Assembly: GCA_032622095.1 (NCBI GenBank)
Contig: CP136066.1
Location: 113,173,319-113,237,318, forward strand
Length of the DNA stretch: 64,000 nucleotides
Reading direction: 5' to 3'
Source of the DNA: Siphonodentalium dalli
Taxonomy: Eukaryota; Mollusca; Scaphopoda; Gadilida; Siphonodentaliidae
In this document: positions 45,900 through 58,419 of the stretch, one piece after another
How the letters are laid out: each line of letters opens with the position of its first letter
Position numbering within the stretch: position 1 is the first letter of the stretch
Translations under genes and position numbers: made by a program
Notes under the pieces: generated by a model
Databases searched by the model: none
What the model was told of the DNA's origin: nothing
Seen by the model: only the letters and a program-made list of their open reading frames with translations

Positions 45900-48600
45900 T
45901 CGTACCCACAGTGTCATTGATAAAGAGCGTATGCGTGTAGTGTGATTCCTTATGTCTGGATACACACGTGAGCGTCTGTATCCAGACATGAGCGTCACAC
46001 GTGATTATTATGTCTGTCTGCGTACTTACGGGTTCCTAGGAACGGGGGAGATTTTCATCGGGTCAGTTTTTCCGCCCGATGTACTGTAAATCATACCCCT
46101 TTTAGGGACGGGTACCATCATTTCTCTTGATTAAAAAGGCAGAATTAACTCATTGAAAAACAAAAAATTTAATTAAAAATAAATTAAAAAAATAAATTAA
46201 AAAAATAAAACATTGTCATGTTTCTGACGATTGCCGCCAGTGGCGGGCTAACCTGCTAGTATATTATGAATCGACAGTGTAGATCCATCATACTGTATAT
46301 ATGTGGATACGTCTGGATATCCTATACTCTTCATCTGGCCTTCCTCTCGTCAAGGGAAGAATAACATTATTTACAAGTTTGATATATATGTGCTCATTTA
46401 CGGATTCTCATGTCATGTCAGAACTACGTTTGTTGTTGACAGAAGCCAGAATGCGTATTGGCAAGACTGCTGTGTGTTATTCAATATCACAATGTTCTCC
46501 CATCGATGTGTATTGATGCCCTCATTTAATCTGGCATAGGCCTACCTTGGTGACATTTTACTTCATTTCATATTCGGTTATTTCTCATGTACATACATGT
46601 ATACACGTGTTTTCTTGTTAGTTTGGATGCATTCAGTCATATTTCGCATGCGTGTGGTTATTACATATGCACATTTATATCTCACACGCATATGGTTTGT
46701 TTGTGTGAAATTCAATATGTCACACGCTTATTATCTGGCGCTTATAAATACGTTATTAGTCACTTTCATGCTCATGTCACAATCAAATGGATCAATCATT
46801 CTTGAAATTAATTGTGTTTTCTTTGTATTCGCAGGTTGAAATAATAAACAATTGTTCAGCAACCATGGCGTTCATTATTTAATGTACACCCGAAACAGGC
46901 GCCCCATTCGTGAATTATCAAAACATCTCAATTTCAAAAATCCATTTGAAGGGGAAAATCAAATTTGACAGGAAATAGTTTAAAAAACAACCTGCAATAT
47001 CTAGACTATGAACCCAACTAGGACATGCGCTCAGTCTACCATCTGAAATCATGACTGTCTGCGAGAAAATAAATTAAACGTTTTTCATTGCATATTTAAA
47101 TTTTTTTGCAGAACTATTTTTTATAGGAAAACCCATAAAACTACATAGCGTCTGAACAGGTGAGTCAGTATTGAGTATTTATGTCTGCCAGATTATTGAA
47201 AACGTGGTTGAATAATATTTGTGTTGTTTTATGTGACTAGAAGGCTTCCGTAATTGGAACATATCTCTCATATTATGAGGGTAAACACGTGCTGTTATAA
47301 TACTATAGAATACATTGTTTATAAAGGATTATGATTTTTCCCTTCAAATTGGTTAAAAAAAATTGAGATTGTCTTGAAAATTCATGGGGCGCCTTCTTAA
47401 GTACATATATACCAACATGTACTTCCACCTGCCTGATGTTATGTAATCGTATAAATCTAACACCCACATTAAGTCGAGGGGCTTTGATACTGTCAACATA
47501 TATCCTCTAATCCCTGTATGAATTGAAACAAATTGACTTCTCAATTACTGCAACAAAATCGAACAAGCAGATCGATGAATATAAATGTCTGTAAAGTGAC
47601 AGTAACAGCTTAAATGATTCAATTCGTAATGCGACACGTCTGAGTGACACCAACAAGCGTCTATGTCGGTTAATAACATATTGCCCGTAGAGTGCACCGA
47701 TACTGCGGTACAAATAGTTGAAGTTGTATTTCGAGCTTTTTGTTTTGGAGCATCCAACTGATGGCTCGATCCTTCACCCTTCGTATATGTATTCCAAATA
47801 CTCGTTGCGAGTTGTTCCAAAATGAAGTGTTCATATATTAAGTTCAACAAACGACCAATATTTACTCTTCTAACTGGGTGGGAGAATCAATTCAGTATAG
47901 AAAGGGTTAAACAACATGCCAGCTAGATTATACGTGTTCACGATCACGACTCTGTTGTAAAGGTTTTTTGCAGCCGCAAACGCCGATGCAAAGATTAGGA
48001 TAGTCTATGGTTCGAGCTAACACTGGAACGGCCTCTTATCGCTCCAAATCGGCTACTGGCAAGACGTGAGGCAACAACCATTGTGTTTCAATGTTTGACT
48101 ACAGCACTTCCGTTACGTGTCGAATCATCATGTTGTTTAGTTACCCGATGATCTTGCACACAAACAGACCAGCCAGAGAATGGTCGACGTAATGTGCGAC
48201 AAACAAAGACTGAAACAGTCGATAGATAACGCCCCCAGAGATCGCAGAACATGCTGTCTGAAAGCAACACAAACAAAGGCTTCGGTAATTGATACCAGAC
48301 CATTAATTTCCTATACGCGGAAGAGATATAAAGTTTGTTCGAACTTAACCTAGGCAGGTCTAGAAAGAGAATGATGTGGAATGAACCTTCATATGTACTG
48401 TACCGGTTTCCCTGAATGTAGTTGGTCTTCCTGTGTCTGTGGTGATCGAGATGAAAATATGTGTCTAATTTCCGATGCAAGCAATGATAGAGCTGACTTC
48501 TGGTCTTGTGTGAATGTTGAGTCGTTCTGGGGAATTAGCATTTATGTATTCAATAAAAACTATCGGACATACCGGTATAATAGCTAAACATTGGCGCCTT
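45900..48600. other. Stretch without recognised genes
   Basis: AT-rich sequence with an A-rich low-complexity run at about 46160-46210 (aattaaaaa repeats) that may be a retroposon tail. Only short frames without domains are present. Confidence 0.4.
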
Positions 48601-48780
48601 GTGTGTTATGTAGTCCCAGGCATGATCAAAGGACAACGCTCAGTGTGGTTTGGAGACAAGTACATATAACATGCAGCTGTGCCAAAAAATATATAACACA
48701 GAGACCTTAAAATGTGAATGTAGTGGCCAAAGTGCGATGTCAGAATACAGCGGCCATTTGAGCTTCCTTTTTTGGGATCG

Positions 48781-48865
48781 CTTCGGTGGCCGTGTGGTAT
48801 TGACGACGGACTTTGCGTCACAAGGCGCGATTGTGCATTCTCATGGGCCGAGAATCGATTCCCGC
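48781..48865 (+). mobile_element. tRNA-derived SINE head, second copy
   Basis: It shares cttcggtggccgtgtgg (box A-like) with the minus-strand copy at 5351-5424 and has a weaker box-B-like agaatcgattccc. It is flanked by two copies of gtacatataacatgcagctgt (about 48659 and 48968). Confidence 0.45.
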
Positions 48866-49079
48866 CCAATCCAAAAATGTGCATCGTCTTAAAAACACAA
48901 CTTCTAAAAATCGGCGCAGTGTGTGTTACATGGTCACATGCATATCCACAGTGCATTTCTTTGAGAACAGTACATATAACATGCAGCTGTACCAAACAAC
49001 TACCATACTGGTATAGATGGAAGCGGTCCATGCACACCGTCATAACCATATACGATTCTAAATACTTTTGTTGAACACT

Positions 49080-50690
49080 ATAAAAATGGAGAATATCGAT
49101 TTATATGTAGTTGTTTAGGTACTACGATTCCAGGGTGTTCAGATATGTAGCGCATCGCTTCAAAGTCCAGATTATCTCAATTTACCCATGTATTTCTAAT
49201 TTTGGGGAGTCCGCACCATTTGATGAGATTTTATGGTTCGTGCTCTTGTGCATACGTTATTGTAACAACTTTTTCAGGTACCTTAACTCCATGGGAATAT
49301 TGAAGAGGTTCAGTTGCCGTTGATTCTTTCTTGTTACCGATGTCGCTGTTTCAATGTGGAATGTTTCAGACTACCGACCGCGTATATAGATGTCCAATAG
49401 CCTCTGTTCACACAGACTGCAATTAAGCATCCCAGTGAAAAAAAAACAAGTACAACATTCTCCTGATGTTAGCAAAGTTCCTGAAGAATTTCAGAACATA
49501 ATGTAATAATGTAATAATTTCCAGTCATACGACACAGAATGACACAATTAGAGATGTCGACGGTAACAATTTGATAACATTATAGTTGACTCCGCGAACA
49601 AATCGAAAACTCATCCCGGTTCCTGATTACACTGAACACACAATATCGTTGTATAAGACTCATCTCTTAAATGATGTTTTGAGACATAGCCAGCTTTATG
49701 TGGTGTGGTGACAATCATAGACTTTAATTGTTATATTATATATGTTTTTGTGTAGGATTTTTCTATGTTGTACATACTACAATATCGTTACGTCTTAGCG
49801 CTTAACAAGCTGCAAGGACAAACTGATTTTTTTTTGTGTAGGATGTTTCTATTTTGTACGAGCATTGGAACTAGTTGATTGTGGAATGCGTTTGGAATGT
49901 ATATTATAATAATAATATATAACTCTAGTATCATTCCTTACACCAGTTACTCCAAAATTACGCGTACACATCCACACAATGGCCAATTTGTATATGATAT
50001 AATACTCTTCATTCCAATACATAACATATATGCATATCTACATGCTCCACAGCGTTTTTTTTGCAATTTGAGCGATTATAAACAAATACAAGACCAATCA
50101 TATTATCATATAACATCAGTGTGTCTTCTATCGACTTGGATGACTCAATCTTACCACAATCGTGATCATGTGTATCTATATGCAGGTATCCTTTAATTAG
50201 CTGAATGCAACTTAGTTTTTGACTGGCCTTCAAATGATAAATATGTATCGGTGTGTGAGGTATACCGCCTCACCCCATTTACCGCACGTTACATACGTGA
50301 TTAAGACAAGGAAATCATGTTTCCTTATTTCGTTTCACATGGAACGTTTGCTTCCGGAAATTGCCATATCGATTGAGAAACTTAGTCTGCATAATTTCCA
50401 GTTTAGTCTCCCTTATGAGTTAATTGGAAGAGATCATCAGTGGAGTCTTTTGATCACCTCACGAGAGATGATAAATGGCAATGTACGGAGTGTCAAACTG
50501 TGTTTCACGCGAGAGCCTACTGTCAGATTGGTAGGGATGTTCCGAAGAGCATTACACGACAGAATAATCAAAACTATATTGCATATGTCATATTGTACGC
50601 CAGAACATAACATAGCAGGGCTATTCCACGCTTATGGCATAAACTCAACCCGTTCTTTACTCAATACTCATTGACGAATAGTTATCCCTT
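49080..50690. other. Stretch without recognised genes
   Basis: AT-rich sequence. A 151-codon frame at 50219-50674 has no recognised domain and no clear splice context; it is probably chance. Confidence 0.35.
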
Positions 50691-50691
50691 A

Positions 50692-50748
50692 GGAAATGTT
50701 CAGATAATAAGTTCAACAAACGTTTGTTGAACTTATTATCTGAACATT
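50692..50748. repeat. Near-perfect palindrome, family of 2731-2793
   Basis: gaaatgttcagataataagt followed by tcaacaaacg, then the inverse. The arms are about 29 bases with essentially no loop. Confidence 0.75.
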
Positions 50749-51179
50749 CCCCACATATATATGGTTCATTAGACGGCACTTTCCAAGTTCCATTGTTCTC
50801 TTCTACTTATATTTCCAGAACATCCCTCCAGATAAATAATCAACCATTATAATGTATAGAATGGATTTAGTATATCATGGCTTGATCATATAACAAAGAA
50901 TAATGGGAATTATGTTTCGGTATGATGAATTATGCACATTTCGATATTTCTGTTTTGAGGTATTCGCAATTGTCAAAATCAGCAAATTTTCACCAACTTT
51001 AAAATTATATGCATATTATCAACAAGTTGTATTAAACGCATAGTGAATAATTTCTTATACTGCACAGCTATTGCTATCTTTCGGTTGCTTACGTTGCTTC
51101 ATCCTGTGTGGTAATTTCACACAGCTGTACTAGAGCTACCCCGATAGCTTGTGTGACGTAAATGGTGTCATGTATGATA

Positions 51180-51683
51180 ATCTAACCGGTACTACAATAA
51201 GTATTCAATCTCGTATTGTGTTGAGAAGATGTCAAACTAGCACGGAAACCAAACATAAAGAGAGTGGCTAAAATGAAAGCTTGGCAGTTTTTGAGGAAGG
51301 TGACTAAAAGACAAGCTTGGCGGTTTGAAAAGTTTTCGCGTGAATTATGTTGGAATAGCACCAGCCAATGACTTATATGGCCCATTATCGTAAATTAATC
51401 GACAATGTTGGCAGTAATGTCCCCGATTGGTTGGTTAATAGGGGGAATGGTCACAAAAACAAAACATCGTATTTTTACGCAGATTTCTTGTCGATTTTTG
51501 GCCGATTTCTCTTTTTAAACACCAGTTGTACCAAGTTTTTTTATTCGAAACATGTTGAATGGTTATCATTTATAGTGGAGCTTGTCGGTTTTGAACATTA
51601 TATACGGAGATTTTTTTACTTTTAGATGACCGATTACCGAACCGCCAAGCTCGAATTTTAAATCAAAATATGAAGCTGAATTT
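51180..51683 (+). repeat. Dispersed repeat, inverted relative of 59200-59740
   Basis: Shared blocks in reverse complement are tgacttatatggcccat, atgtccccgattgg, gattttggccgatttctc, cgaaacatgttgaatggtta and gaccgatta-cgaacc-gccaagctcg. It directly precedes the LINE 3' end at 51684 and may belong to its insertion context. Confidence 0.7.
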
Positions 51684-52160
51684 CACACTACATTGGCTTC
51701 GCGTTTCCCAGCGGATTATGTTCAAGGTGCTCACAACGACTTACAAGTCATAAAAACAACTGTGCACCACAATACCTCAATGAAAGATATGTGAATATAG
51801 GCATCTCAGATGACATAATGCTCTTAGTGCACCCGAAGCTTGACAGTAGTTTCGGTGACATATCGTTTTCCATAGCCTCTCTCTGGAATTCTCTACCGGT
51901 GATCAGTCGCAGATGTCCCGGATATGATTAATTCAAAGGTCTTTTGAAAAATCATTTATTCACGGAATATTATTCTGAACATTTTGGCATGGAACTAATG
52001 AACCAACTTTCAATGCGGGCTACATAATTATCGCATGTCTGAACTGTAAAGTTTGGAATTTGTTTATTTATTTTAATGTTGTCAAGCCCCTTGAAACCTC
52101 GGTGATATGTGCGCTATACAAGAAATGTGTGATATGATATATGATATATATTATATAGAT
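51684..52160 (+). pseudogene. 3' end of a CR1/Rex-like LINE (ORF2 C-terminus and tail)
   Basis: The conceptual reading contains LHWLRVSQRIMFKVLTTTYKS then, after a shift, NNCAPQYLNERYV, FGDISFSIASLWNSLPV and KNHLFTEYY. These are the invariant C-terminal phrases of CR1/Rex-type ORF2 proteins (LHWLPV, APxYL, LWNSLP). One stop and one frameshift break it. The 3' end closes with gcgctatacaagaa and a (tgatatga)n-like tail, as usual for these LINEs. It is strongly 5'-truncated. Confidence 0.75.
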
Positions 52161-53096
52161 AATGAATGCCTTGTCGGTGACTATGCCAAAATAGTGGTCC
52201 TCTCTTCGCGACTCAGGCATGTATTTCTATAAATACGTCATTAGCAAAGACATTTTGGCGAAATGTTAGAAGTTAACTTGCTTAACTTCGATTAGAACGG
52301 AAAAGGAAGTTATAAATAACGTCCACTGGCATTACAACATTTGGACTGGCCGCTTGTCAACTAAACGGACAAACTATTAAATACATAGGTTAGCTATGAT
52401 CAGACATTTGTAAGATCATTACAATTCACCGATAAATCGAATGATATACCGATATTGCAACAAGTATCGTACAAGGTATAGTTTAAGATAGCCGTATCTT
52501 CAGGCGGCAACTCGATTTCGCGAAATGGGTTTGTTATTATAAATAGAAAAAGAATAGTAGGCATATAGGGATCCTACTGTGGTACTATCGCAAAATAGTA
52601 TAGCAGATATATATATATTGTTTTTTTTATGAGAAATAAAATATGTGCTCTATATTTGTATGTGTTGCTATTCAATAACAAAAAAATAAGAAATGATATC
52701 GTGTGTATTTTGATTTTCATTATGTGCTTACAGGAGATTAGCTTAGTGCTTACATGTAACACATTGTTTTGAATGAATTTAGAATGAATCTGATTTCTGA
52801 CTCTGGAAGACGATTGTTGTCTGGTGCGGAGCAGCGGTATTGAGAGCGAAGAGAAGCATGTGGCTGTGGTGAGATCCTCTCTTCTAGCATGGAAAATCTC
52901 TGATATATACGTGATCGTTTTCATAACTAAATTAGATGCTATCGAGTTATGTTGCGAACACATGTGAACGAATGCGTATATGAAAAACACGTGATAAATG
53001 CATGAGATATACATGATCATTTCCACAACAATTAACGAGATGGTAACTTTGTGAACATATATCGTGAAAGAATTCATATTTGTTCACGATTAACAC

Positions 53097-53178
53097 ATGA
53101 CAAATCTATTATGTAAATTAAATGAGATGCTATCGGTATGACAAATATATTATATAAACTAAATGAGATGCTATCGGT
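53097..53178. repeat. 41-bp tandem duplication
   Basis: Two copies of atgacaaatMtattatRtaa...gagatgctatcggt with three differences. Confidence 0.8.
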
Positions 53179-53208
53179 TAACGTTGTGAACATATGTCGT
53201 GAACGAAT

Positions 53209-53600
53209 GTAGGGGAGACCCGGGCAAAGCGGATCGGCCGGGCAAATCCGATCACCCTTATTATTTCAATACTAGCAAATTATTCCGATTCTATCGGTAT
53301 TTTAGAATAAGGTGGTTTCGTGTTTGGTTAGTTTTTATATATTTCCACAAAGAACCAGGTATACTAAAATTGTGTAGCCCAGTAGAACATTTTCGTCGAC
53401 ATTTTACGATTTTACCAAATTTTTTAATTGTGCGTATGCGCATATCTATTGCGCAGGTCGATGATCACATACCCATCTACCCTAACAAATGTTGTCGGCG
53501 TCTTTTAGAACCCATCTACCCTAATAAATGTTGTCGGTGTCTTAGAACTGTAAAACGATGTGCTCGGGGCAAAGCGGATCGGGCAAATGAATTACGTATA
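53209..53600. other. Possible DNA-transposon end region
   Basis: The phrase ggcaaagcggatcggScggg occurs at 53223 and again at 53573. A 36-bp imperfect direct repeat (acccatctaccctaa-aaatgttgtcgg) lies at 53470 and 53511. No inverted partner was found. It may belong to the MULE remnant next to it. Confidence 0.3.
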
Positions 53601-53755
53601 ATATCCACCCATGATTATCACTGGGACCTTATTTTTCGCAGAAACTCACGAAAACAGTTCCAATGTAGACACCCCCGTCCAATCCCTTCCCGCCACCAAC
53701 GAACGTGAACGAAGACCCGCTAACCATATCACTGACTAGCCTTGTTTCATAGACA

Positions 53756-54001
53756 ATGTCCCGCCAATGTGTTACTCCTGCAGGCATTATACACTCTCCA
53801 TCTTGGAGTCTGACTGACTAGTAGACCTCTCTTAGTACAAAGTTCCCTAATCCAAGTCGTCCTCTTTTTGTATTCATAATAAAATTTACAAAGAAAATAC
53901 AAAGAAAGAACAATTGTATTAATTGGGGCCTCTTTCCAACCTTGTAACTGTTTCAAGACAACATTGAATGACTCAGACTGATTGTTTGTGATGCCAGAGA
54001 G

Positions 54002-54040
<39 letters not shown>

Positions 54041-54580
54041 GAGAGAGAGATAGTCGAACACTTTATATGGACGGAGCAACCAGGCACTAACGCCTCGTTT
54101 GATGTCGCTTTTCATATTTCTATCAAAATAAGATTTAACTGACTGTGTCCAATTATAGAATTGAGGTCTTCGTACCTCTTTACAAAATCATCCTCATAAT
54201 TTGCCTTCAACAAAGAGATCAATTCCTGCTTATAAATGGCAATTTCGTCTACATTAGCCTTGAGTTCAGTTTGTAAATATCGATGGAGATCCCTTTGAGA
54301 TGGTTCCAGCAGAAAACGATGGTCATACTTGGAAAGATTGTGCTCACAGCATTCGAGAAAGCGTCATCTCGAACAAAAACTATGGGTATTCGACTTTGAA
54401 ACTTTGCAACGTTTGGGATCTTTTCCCTCACTCCCTCACGAGTATGTGGCTTTTGATATTTCCGCTCGTGGATGAGAATCGCCAGTGGAAAAACAGGAGA
54501 ACCTTTAAACAAAATATTTCGAATGACAAGAGAGGAAACGTAAAAGTCACCAACGTTGAATGTTGTGTCATAACCGAGAA
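53756..54580 (-). pseudogene. Decayed MULE transposase
   Basis: Minus-strand readings in several frames give, in order: LGYDTTFNVGDFYVSSLV, AILIHERK, VRDDAFSNA, FCWNHLK, SQRDLHRYLQTELKA, VKSYFDRNMKSDIK and GITNNQSESFNVVLKQLQGW. DTTFNxGDFYVS, an HERK block, V-(x)-D-x-A and CWNHL are the recognisable pieces of metazoan Mutator-like (MULE) DDE transposases. Frameshifts occur near 54280 and 54120. A (CT)n microsatellite (54000-54051) sits inside the coding region before GITNNQ. The N-terminus is replaced at about 54580 by CR1 sequence on the opposite strand. Confidence 0.7.
54000..54051. repeat. (GA)n microsatellite
   Basis: gagaga/gagata repeats inside the MULE relic. Confidence 0.95.
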
Positions 54581-54581
54581 C

Positions 54582-55410
54582 GAGAAATTCAACAAAAACA
54601 AATTCACAGAAGATTGTAAGGGGATGCAATGCGAATCATGTGAAGGATGGGTATGTCTACCATGCGCCAAAATTCCAGAAGAGGTCTATGATGTCCTGAA
54701 CAAACATGCAACGGGAAAAACAGACACAACAGCAGGAATCAGATGGATATGTAGACTGGATGAACAGTCCTTACATACACCAAAGCAGATAAGCGGAACC
54801 TTGACTACAATGAACAACAACAACAACGAACGATTTGAGAAGCTGGAGGAACAAGCCAAACAGGTGGAAAGTAGCATTGGGGATAAAGTTGAGGCAGCGA
54901 CGGCAGATATCAAAGCTGAGATGAAGAAAGAAATATTTGAGGAGATTGAAGCCAGAGAGAAAGAAAGAAAGAAAGAGGCGAGAGCACAACTAATGCATGT
55001 TCAATGTACCAGAGAGCGTCAGCAATGACCCAAAGGAGAGAAAACAACACGATAGCATCATATTACAACTTATTATGAAACACTTGTTCCAGAAGAGGAA
55101 AGAAGTGGGAACCTGATCATAAACAATGTATTCAGATTAGGCACAAGACCCAAAGGAGAGAGAAAGAAAGTCCGCCAAATCAAGGTAACTCGAAAAAGCA
55201 GTACTCAACTCAAGCAACTACTTTCTATAGCGCGCATAAAATCCCATCTCTCACCGAAAAGGATCTTGAAGACTTAGTAATAGCCAGGGACCTCACCAAC
55301 GCGACCAAAGGAAAACTCTTCAAGCAGAATTAAAGGAGAAGAACCGAAATGGGAAAGAGTATCACATTAGAGGAGGAAAAGTTACTAAAATAAAGGAAGG
55401 AGAAAAGAAG
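54582..55410 (+). pseudogene. CR1-like LINE ORF1 remnant (PHD-like finger and coiled coil)
   Basis: The frame has MQCESCEGWVCLPCAKIP with a later WIC, the C-x2-C...W-x-C-x2-C pattern of the PHD-like finger in CR1 ORF1 proteins. A charged coiled coil (ERFEKLEEQAKQVESS to KEIFEEIEAREKERKK) follows. After a stop at 55028, NNVFRLGTRPKGERKKVRQI and later GKEYHIRGGKVTK continue the C-terminal ORF1 domain in shifted frames. The 5' end is truncated at the MULE junction. The coiled coil is read from sequence; RNA binding is the family role. Confidence 0.65.
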
Positions 55411-55504
55411 ACCCGTCGGAGTAGGAATTTTAAAGATTTTAACCGGAATGATGCTGCCAAAAATGATGTAAATACAAATATTTTTAACCAGAAACAGGAC
55501 AGAT

Positions 55505-58200
55505 CAATTAAAGTTGCCTATTCAAACATAAAATCACTGCTGAACAAGAGAGACGAATTAGCAGCCCTAATTGTAAAAGAATCACCTGACGTGCTCTTAC
55601 TCACAGAAATAACACCAAAAAAAACGCCAAAAATTTACAACCAGAAGAGTTTGAAATACAAGGATATGAGATGTTCATAAAAGAATTAGGAACAGGAAGA
55701 GGGGTTGCAATATATGTCACTAAAACCTTGAAACCCAACATCGTGGAGGATCTTACAACCAGTGAAGGAGTTGAATCAGTTTGGTGTGGCATAAAACTCA
55801 ACACGAAAGATAACCTCCTAATCGGATGTGTATACAGAAGTCCATCAAATAACAGCGACAAAAATAAGAAAACAAACAATATCATATATACGCACCGCCA
55901 CCAGGAGAAAGGACTCTCATATGCTGGTATGTGGCGATTTCAACTACAAAGAGATAGACTGGGAAACCAACACACGCAGCACGTCAGAAACTAGCGACGA
56001 ATTTGACTTCCTATAAAAAGTCGGGGATTCCGGGATTCACCAACACGTAATAGAACCAACAAGACAGAGAGAAGGCCAACAAGAATCACTGTTAGATCTC
56101 GTCTTCACAAACGAAGAACTTATGATAACAGATCTGAAACATCTACCTCCATTGGGCAAGAGTGACCACCACATGCTATTATTCGATTTTGTATGATATG
56201 CAGACTACAATATAATAAAGGAGACTATGATGCACTACGCGAGGAATTGAATGAAGGATGGTAGGAAGATGACGAAATGACAGTAGAATCCATATGGCTC
56301 CGTCTGAAATAGAGAATACTGGAAGCATCCAACAAACATATACCAACATCAGTCATCAAGTCAAGCACTAAGAAGCAAAAATGGATGACCGTATCAGCAC
56401 TAAAGGCAGTTAAAGAAAAATAACCAAAAGTGGAAAAAAAATATCTATAGCAAGACGGACTCCAAATACAGAGAATACATCCAAGCAATAAATATAGCAA
56501 CACGGGAATGCAGAATAGCACGTAAAAACTATGAGAAAAAACTAGCCGAGGGTATCAAAAGTGACCCGAAGACATTTTGGAACTACATACGAAGCAAATC
56601 AAAAGTCAAATCAGGGATGGGGGATATACAGAGAGACGACGGAACAATCAGCGGTGAAGATGCAGAAAAGGCAGAAATTTTAAATAGATACTTCAGCAGT
56701 GTCTATACAATTGAAGGAGATGCAGAGGTTCCTTTTCCCAGAGAAATTGATGTAGAAAACAGTGTCGAGCTAACAGATATAGTTGTGAACGAAGAAATAG
56801 TAACGAGACACCTGCTCGAACTGGATACGTCAAAATCTCCAGGAGAAGACAAACTTCCAACAGATTGGAGAAACGCCATTGTAAGCCCAATATTCAAAAA
56901 AAGGAAACAAGAAGAAAGCAGAAAACTATAGACCCGTCAGCCTCACGAGCATCATATGTAAACTAATGGAAAAAATAATAAGGGATAACATCATGGAATA
57001 CTTAGAAGATAACGAACTGTTTACAGACAACCAACACGGCTTACGGGATAAAAGATCCTGCGTTTCACAACTACTGGAAGTACAAGACGACCTGACATCA
57101 TACATTGACGAAGGTAAAGGCATCGATATTATATAAGCTTCCGTAAGGTATTCGATACAGTACCACGCAGAAGAATCATGGCAAAACTACATGCAAACAA
57201 GATCCAAGGAAATGTACATCGATGGATAAACAACTTCCTAATATGACGGAAACAGTCGGTCAGGGTAAATGGAATACGATCAGCAAAAGCAGATGTTACC
57301 AGTGGAATCCCACAGGGCTAGGTGTTGGGACCAACACTCTTCTTTATATATATCAACGACATAACCCAAAATATCAACTCACGATGCAAACTGTTCGCCG
57401 ACGACACAAAAATATACACAGATATCCTGGATATTCAAGACAAAATAAAGCTACAACAAGACTTAGATACATTTTCGGATTGGTCAGGAAAATGGCTCCT
57501 GAGATTTAATTCAGCCAAATGCAAAGTACTCCATATAGGTTGAGACAACCCAAAATTCAGCTACAACATAACATAATCAAATAAAGAAATACAAATACAA
57601 CCAACTGAATCTGAGAAGGACATTGGCGTTATATTTGACTCAGCACTATCATTCAACTCACACATCTCAACAGCAGTTAACAAAGCGAATCAAAGAATAG
57701 GACTGATTAGAAGATCCTTCAACTACATAGACGATGATATGCTAACGACTCTATATAAATCCCTCATCAGACCAATCGTTGAGTACGCCTCATCAATATG
57801 GAAACCGCACCTACGAAAACACCAGATATCAATCGAAAGTGTCCAGAGAAGATCTACGAAATTAACAACTACCAATAATATGCAAAATCTAGACAACTAG
57901 GGAAGAAATACACATTTTGGATTACCGACACTCCATTACCGTAGAGACTAGAGAGAGAGATGCGACATGATACAGATGTACAAAGCATTAAATAAAATAG
58001 ATACAGTAGCCCTACCATCAGCAAAGAAATCATACTCATCAATCACAAGAGGACACAAAGACAAACTGCAAAAGTAAATCCATATAAACAATACATCAGC
58101 CAACAGCTTTGTACCTCGCAGCACAAACTGTTGGAACAGCCTGACCGATCTATGTAAACGAATTCAAATCAATTCTGAATGACACTTGGAGAGGAAGACC
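55505..58200 (+). pseudogene. CR1-like LINE ORF2 remnant (endonuclease-reverse transcriptase)
   Basis: Endonuclease pieces are SNIKSLLNKRDELAALI, LLLTEI, RGVAIYV, CVYRSP, CGDFNY, DLVFTN and KSDHH (near 56160). Reverse-transcriptase pieces are NYRPVSLTSIICKLMEKII, QHGLRDKRSCVSQLLE, FRKVFDTVPRR, VTSGIPQG, VLGPTLFFIYINDI and the catalytic FADD (57394-57405), then SLIRPIVEYASSIWKP. The wording is of the CR1 clade of the Jockey superfamily. Many stops and shifts interrupt it. At about 56850 the frame jumps from KSPGEDKL to PTDWRN, losing about 35 codons that normally lie between (in-frame deletion). Confidence 0.8.
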
Positions 58201-58405
58201 CAACAAATTTTATTTTAAATTCAATGACGAGAAACCAAAAAAACGATTTTAATGCACTGTAAATACAAGCACGTCGCCAAAAACGCCACAGATAGTTACA
58301 TGTATAAATGTATTGGACACTAACGAAGAGGTCAATACAAGCCTCTAGGCTTAAGAAGACCGAAGATCACATGTAATCACAGGTAATCACAGGTAATCAC
58401 AGAGA
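58200..58405 (+). other. CR1-like LINE 3' UTR and microsatellite tail
   Basis: It ends in about three copies of aggtaatcac. Short tandem 3' ends replace poly-A in CR1-type elements. Confidence 0.55.
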
Positions 58406-58419
58406 AATCGGCGGAAATT

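Noticed and set aside
50219-50674. 151-codon frame as a gene
   Set aside because: No recognisable domain, no repeat of coding signal in neighbours, no splice context.
52574-53077. 167-codon minus-strand frame as a membrane protein
   Set aside because: Hydrophobicity follows from AT-rich codons; no family features.
53199-53708. 169-codon frame
   Set aside because: It spans direct repeats and a transposon-like gggcaaagcgg phrase, with no domain.
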